Origin: Cytophagaceae bacterium UBA6715 | GTDB lineage: Bacteria; Bacteroidota; Bacteroidia; Cytophagales; Spirosomataceae | DNA: 22,215 nucleotides | Assembly: GCA_002454335.1 (NCBI GenBank) | Contig: DKIP01000058.1 | Location: forward strand, 21,748-43,962 | Direction: 5' to 3' | In this document: positions 20,231-22,215 of the stretch, one piece after another | Numbering within the stretch: the first letter of the stretch is position 1 | Layout of the letters: each line of letters begins with the position of its first letter | Translations under genes and position numbers: made by a program | Notes under the pieces: model-generated | Seen by the model: only the letters and a program-made list of their open reading frames with translations | Database searches by the model: none | Told to the model about the DNA's origin: nothing

Positions 20231-22215
20231 ATGCCGACTTCCATTTCTAGTGAGGTATTGAAGGAACAGCTCAAAAAGACCTTTGGTTTTAGTCAGTTCC
20301 GGGGTGAGCAAGAAGCCATCATTCGCAATACGATAGATGGCCAAAACAGTTTCGTTTTAATGCCGACAGGTGCCGGCAAATCACTTTGTTATCAATTGCC
20401 GGCCATAGTGATGCCAGGAACGGCCATCGTCATTTCGCCACTTATTGCATTGATGAAGAATCAGGTTGACCAAATGCTAGCTTTTGGTATCAATGCGCAA
20501 TTCTTGAACTCCTCGTTGAGTCGAGCAGAAATTAATCGTGTCAAAGCAGAGGTCATAAGCGGCAGTGTTAAATTACTCTACATCGCTCCTGAATCACTGA
20601 ATAAACAAGAAAATCTCAATTTCTTACAGCAAGCAAATATATCTTTTGTCGCTATCGATGAAGCACATTGTATCTCAGAATGGGGACATGATTTCCGACC
20701 AGAATATCGGAAGATTCGGAACATCATCGAATCGATTGACACGAAATTACCCATTATTGCACTAACGGCCACAGCTACACCCAAAGTGCAGCAGGATATT
20801 CAAAAGACATTAAATTTAGAGGATGCAACCGTATTCAAATCTTCCTTTAATCGGAAGAACTTGTATTATGAGATACGTTCGAAAAAAGATATTGACAAGC
20901 AATTAATCCGCTACATCAAAAGCCATACTGGCAAAGCTGGGATTATCTATTGCTTGAGCAGAAAGCGCGTGGAAGAGGTATCCGAATTACTAGGCGTCAA
21001 TGGAATTAAAGCCCTTCCTTACCACGCAGGACTAGATCCTCAAGTTCGCATGTCGAACCAAGAAGCTTTTTTGAATGAAGAGGTTGAGGTAATGGTCGCG
21101 ACAATTGCGTTTGGCATGGGGATTGATAAACCGGATGTTCGTTTTGTCATTCACTATGACGCCCCGAAATCTTTGGAAGGTTATTATCAAGAAACGGGAC
21201 GGGCGGGTCGTGACGGTTTGGATGGAACTTGCATTTTGTTTTATACCTACGATGATATATTAAAACTAGATAAGTTCAATAAAGACAAAGCGGTTTCTGA
21301 AAAGGAAAATGCCAAAATTCTATTGAGCGAAATGGTTTATTATGCCAATTTGGGCGTTTGCCGTAGAAAGCAACTCTTAAGCTACTTTGGCGAACACATG
21401 GGAGAAAATTGTGGTTTTTGTGACAATTGCATGCACCCTACGCCTACTTTCAAAGCGGAACAAGAAGTATCCTTGGTACTCGAAGCGATCAAACAAACAG
21501 GCGAAAAATTTGATGCAGAACACATTGCGGATGTATTGGAAGGGAAAACAAATCAATACACACAAAGCTATGAGCATGAAAAACTTGCGGTTTTCGGGAA
21601 GGGAAAAACGGTTTCTTGGGCCATCTCCGATGAAGATGATGAAGATGACGAGGACGATGAGGATGTAGATGGCGAAGAGCAAGCACCCAAAAAACAAAAG
21701 CTACGCAAAAAGAAAAAAGAAGTCAATCCGGAAGATGAGAAATCGCCTTGGATTTCATTCATAAAGCAGGTTGTTATTTCCGATTTGTTGACCAAAGACA
21801 TCGAAAATTACGGAGTTCTGCGTCTAAGTGAAAAGGGAGAGGTGTTTTTAAAAGACCCACACCCATTAACATTTTCTCGCGACCATGATTACGAACAAGA
21901 AGCAATCACGGCAGAGAATGATGAAGAAAATGCAGCGGTAGGAACAAAGGCTTATGATGATGCACTCTTTGAGATTTTAAAAAATCTACGCAAAAAGGTT
22001 GCCAAGGAAAAAAACTTGCCTCCTTATGTGATTTTTCAAGATCCATCTTTAGAGGAAATGGCAACAACCTACCCTACTACGCAGGAAGAAATGGCGCAGA
22101 TCAATGGCGTGGGAATGGGGAAAGTCGTGAAATTTGGGAAACAATTCTTGGACGCGATCATCCGTTATGTAGAGGAGAACGAGATTGAAACAGCGAAAGA
22201 GGTCGTCGTAAAATC
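20231..22215 (+). CDS. recQ: ATP-dependent DNA helicase RecQ (3' end beyond window)
   Basis: The frame is open from ATG 20231 to the window edge (661 codons, no stop seen), so the gene is cut only by the window. It is a 3'-5' superfamily 2 helicase of recombinational repair. Motifs: Walker A MPTGAGKS (44-51), DEAH box (143-146) followed by the aromatic loop SEWGHDFRPEY, TIAFGMGIDKPDVR, and motif VI QETGRAGRDG (320-329). Zinc cysteines are 377, 394, 397 and 400. The RQC winged helix spans about 405-545, and an HRDC domain about 595-648 (PPYVIFQDPSLEEMA). Within the RQC region, residues about 458-504 form a charged insertion absent from E. coli RecQ: an acidic run (467-483, almost only Asp/Glu) then a Lys-rich run (487-496). 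It is divergent from kdsD. Confidence 0.96.
   Translation, partial: MPTSISSEVLKEQLKKTFGFSQFRGEQEAIIRNTIDGQNSFVLMPTGAGKSLCYQLPAIVMPGTAIVISPLIALMKNQVDQMLAFGINAQFLNSSLSRAEINRVKAEVISGSVKLLYIAPESLNKQENLNFLQQANISFVAIDEAHCISEWGHDFRPEYRKIRNIIESIDTKLPIIALTATATPKVQQDIQKTLNLEDATVFKSSFNRKNLYYEIRSKKDIDKQLIRYIKSHTGKAGIIYCLSRKRVEEVSELLGVNGIKALPYHAGLDPQVRMSNQEAFLNEEVEVMVATIAFGMGIDKPDVRFVIHYDAPKSLEGYYQETGRAGRDGLDGTCILFYTYDDILKLDKFNKDKAVSEKENAKILLSEMVYYANLGVCRRKQLLSYFGEHMGENCGFCDNCMHPTPTFKAEQEVSLVLEAIKQTGEKFDAEHIADVLEGKTNQYTQSYEHEKLAVFGKGKTVSWAISDEDDEDDEDDEDVDGEEQAPKKQKLRKKKKEVNPEDEKSPWISFIKQVVISDLLTKDIENYGVLRLSEKGEVFLKDPHPLTFSRDHDYEQEAITAENDEENAAVGTKAYDDALFEILKNLRKKVAKEKNLPPYVIFQDPSLEEMATTYPTTQEEMAQINGVGMGKVVKFGKQFLDAIIRYVEENEIETAKEVVVK
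21629..21679 (+). repeat. GAT/GAA/GAC-rich low-complexity tract inside recQ
   Basis: The 51 bases encoding the acidic run are built almost wholly of GAT, GAC, GAA and GAG codons, including GATGAAGATGATGAAGATGA. It is an imperfect trinucleotide-type repeat in a coding region, prone in principle to in-frame length change. The reverse strand reads as a serine-rich open frame that is only a shadow. Confidence 0.6.

Noticed and set aside
21568..21801. Minus-strand frame with a long serine run opposite recQ.
   Set aside because: The serine run is the reverse reading of the Asp/Glu codon tract of recQ; there is no independent evidence for a gene.
1..22215. Mobile elements, CRISPR arrays, tRNA/rRNA genes, restriction or phage-defence systems.
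   Set aside because: I looked across both strands and found no transposase, integrase, repeat-spacer pattern, tRNA-like gene or known defence gene; the only helicase is a standard RecQ beside a housekeeping gene.

Overview
The window looks like chromosome of a Bacteroidota bacterium, most likely an aerobic, carotenoid-pigmented member of the Cytophagales. The evidence is: a type IX secretion (T9SS) C-terminal sorting domain on a large protease; a PorE-like OmpA lipoprotein; a Bacteroidota-type dihydroorotase; a DUF4293 membrane protein; a CrtD-like carotenoid desaturase; and six copies of the Bacteroidota -7 promoter element TAnnTTTG just upstream of genes, with almost no Shine-Dalgarno sequences. 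The genus cannot be fixed from this sequence. Gene density is very high: no gene-free stretch exceeds 125 bases, and I see no rRNA, tRNA, CRISPR array, insertion sequence, prophage or attachment site.

Layout. (1) 1-199, minus: the first 66 codons of an Arg/Gly/Ser-rich protein, possibly the N-terminal extension of a Bacteroidota pseudouridine synthase. (2) 323-3671, plus: a PorE-like lipoprotein one base ahead of dihydroorotase. (3) 3676-4350, minus: a small outer-membrane beta-barrel. (4) 4432-8999, plus: ribonuclease HII, then a 1312-residue secreted subtilisin-like protease with a T9SS tail. (5) 8989-11656, minus: GDP-L-fucose synthase, a SAM methyltransferase and a YhdH-type quinone oxidoreductase, packed as one operon that ends inside the protease gene. 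(6) 11782-15263, plus: an exported YwqK/MORN-repeat protein, a small acidic exported protein, a SulP anion transporter and a beta-carbonic anhydrase. (7) 15345-17108, minus: aspartyl-tRNA synthetase. (8) 17207-19179, plus: a CrtD-like carotenoid desaturase and a DUF4293 protein. (9) 19183-20151, minus: arabinose-5-phosphate isomerase. (10) 20231 to the end, plus: RecQ helicase, cut by the window edge before its stop.

How genes fit together. The PorE-like lipoprotein and the protease are a plausible machine-and-cargo pair for T9SS. SulP plus carbonic anhydrase, one base apart, form a likely bicarbonate uptake/interconversion unit, with two uncharacterised exported proteins upstream in the same direction. 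GDP-fucose synthase and arabinose-5-phosphate isomerase both feed surface-glycan or LPS synthesis, but sit in separate transcription units. The rest is housekeeping: pyrimidine synthesis, tRNA charging, and R-loop/RNA-DNA and recombination repair.

Most of the window is ordinary core genome. I do not see a convincing new multi-gene defence or mobile system. The places most worth a second look are the exported pair ahead of the bicarbonate module, the charged insertion inside the RecQ winged-helix region, the leader mini-ORF at the left edge, and several start-site corrections supported by promoter positions.
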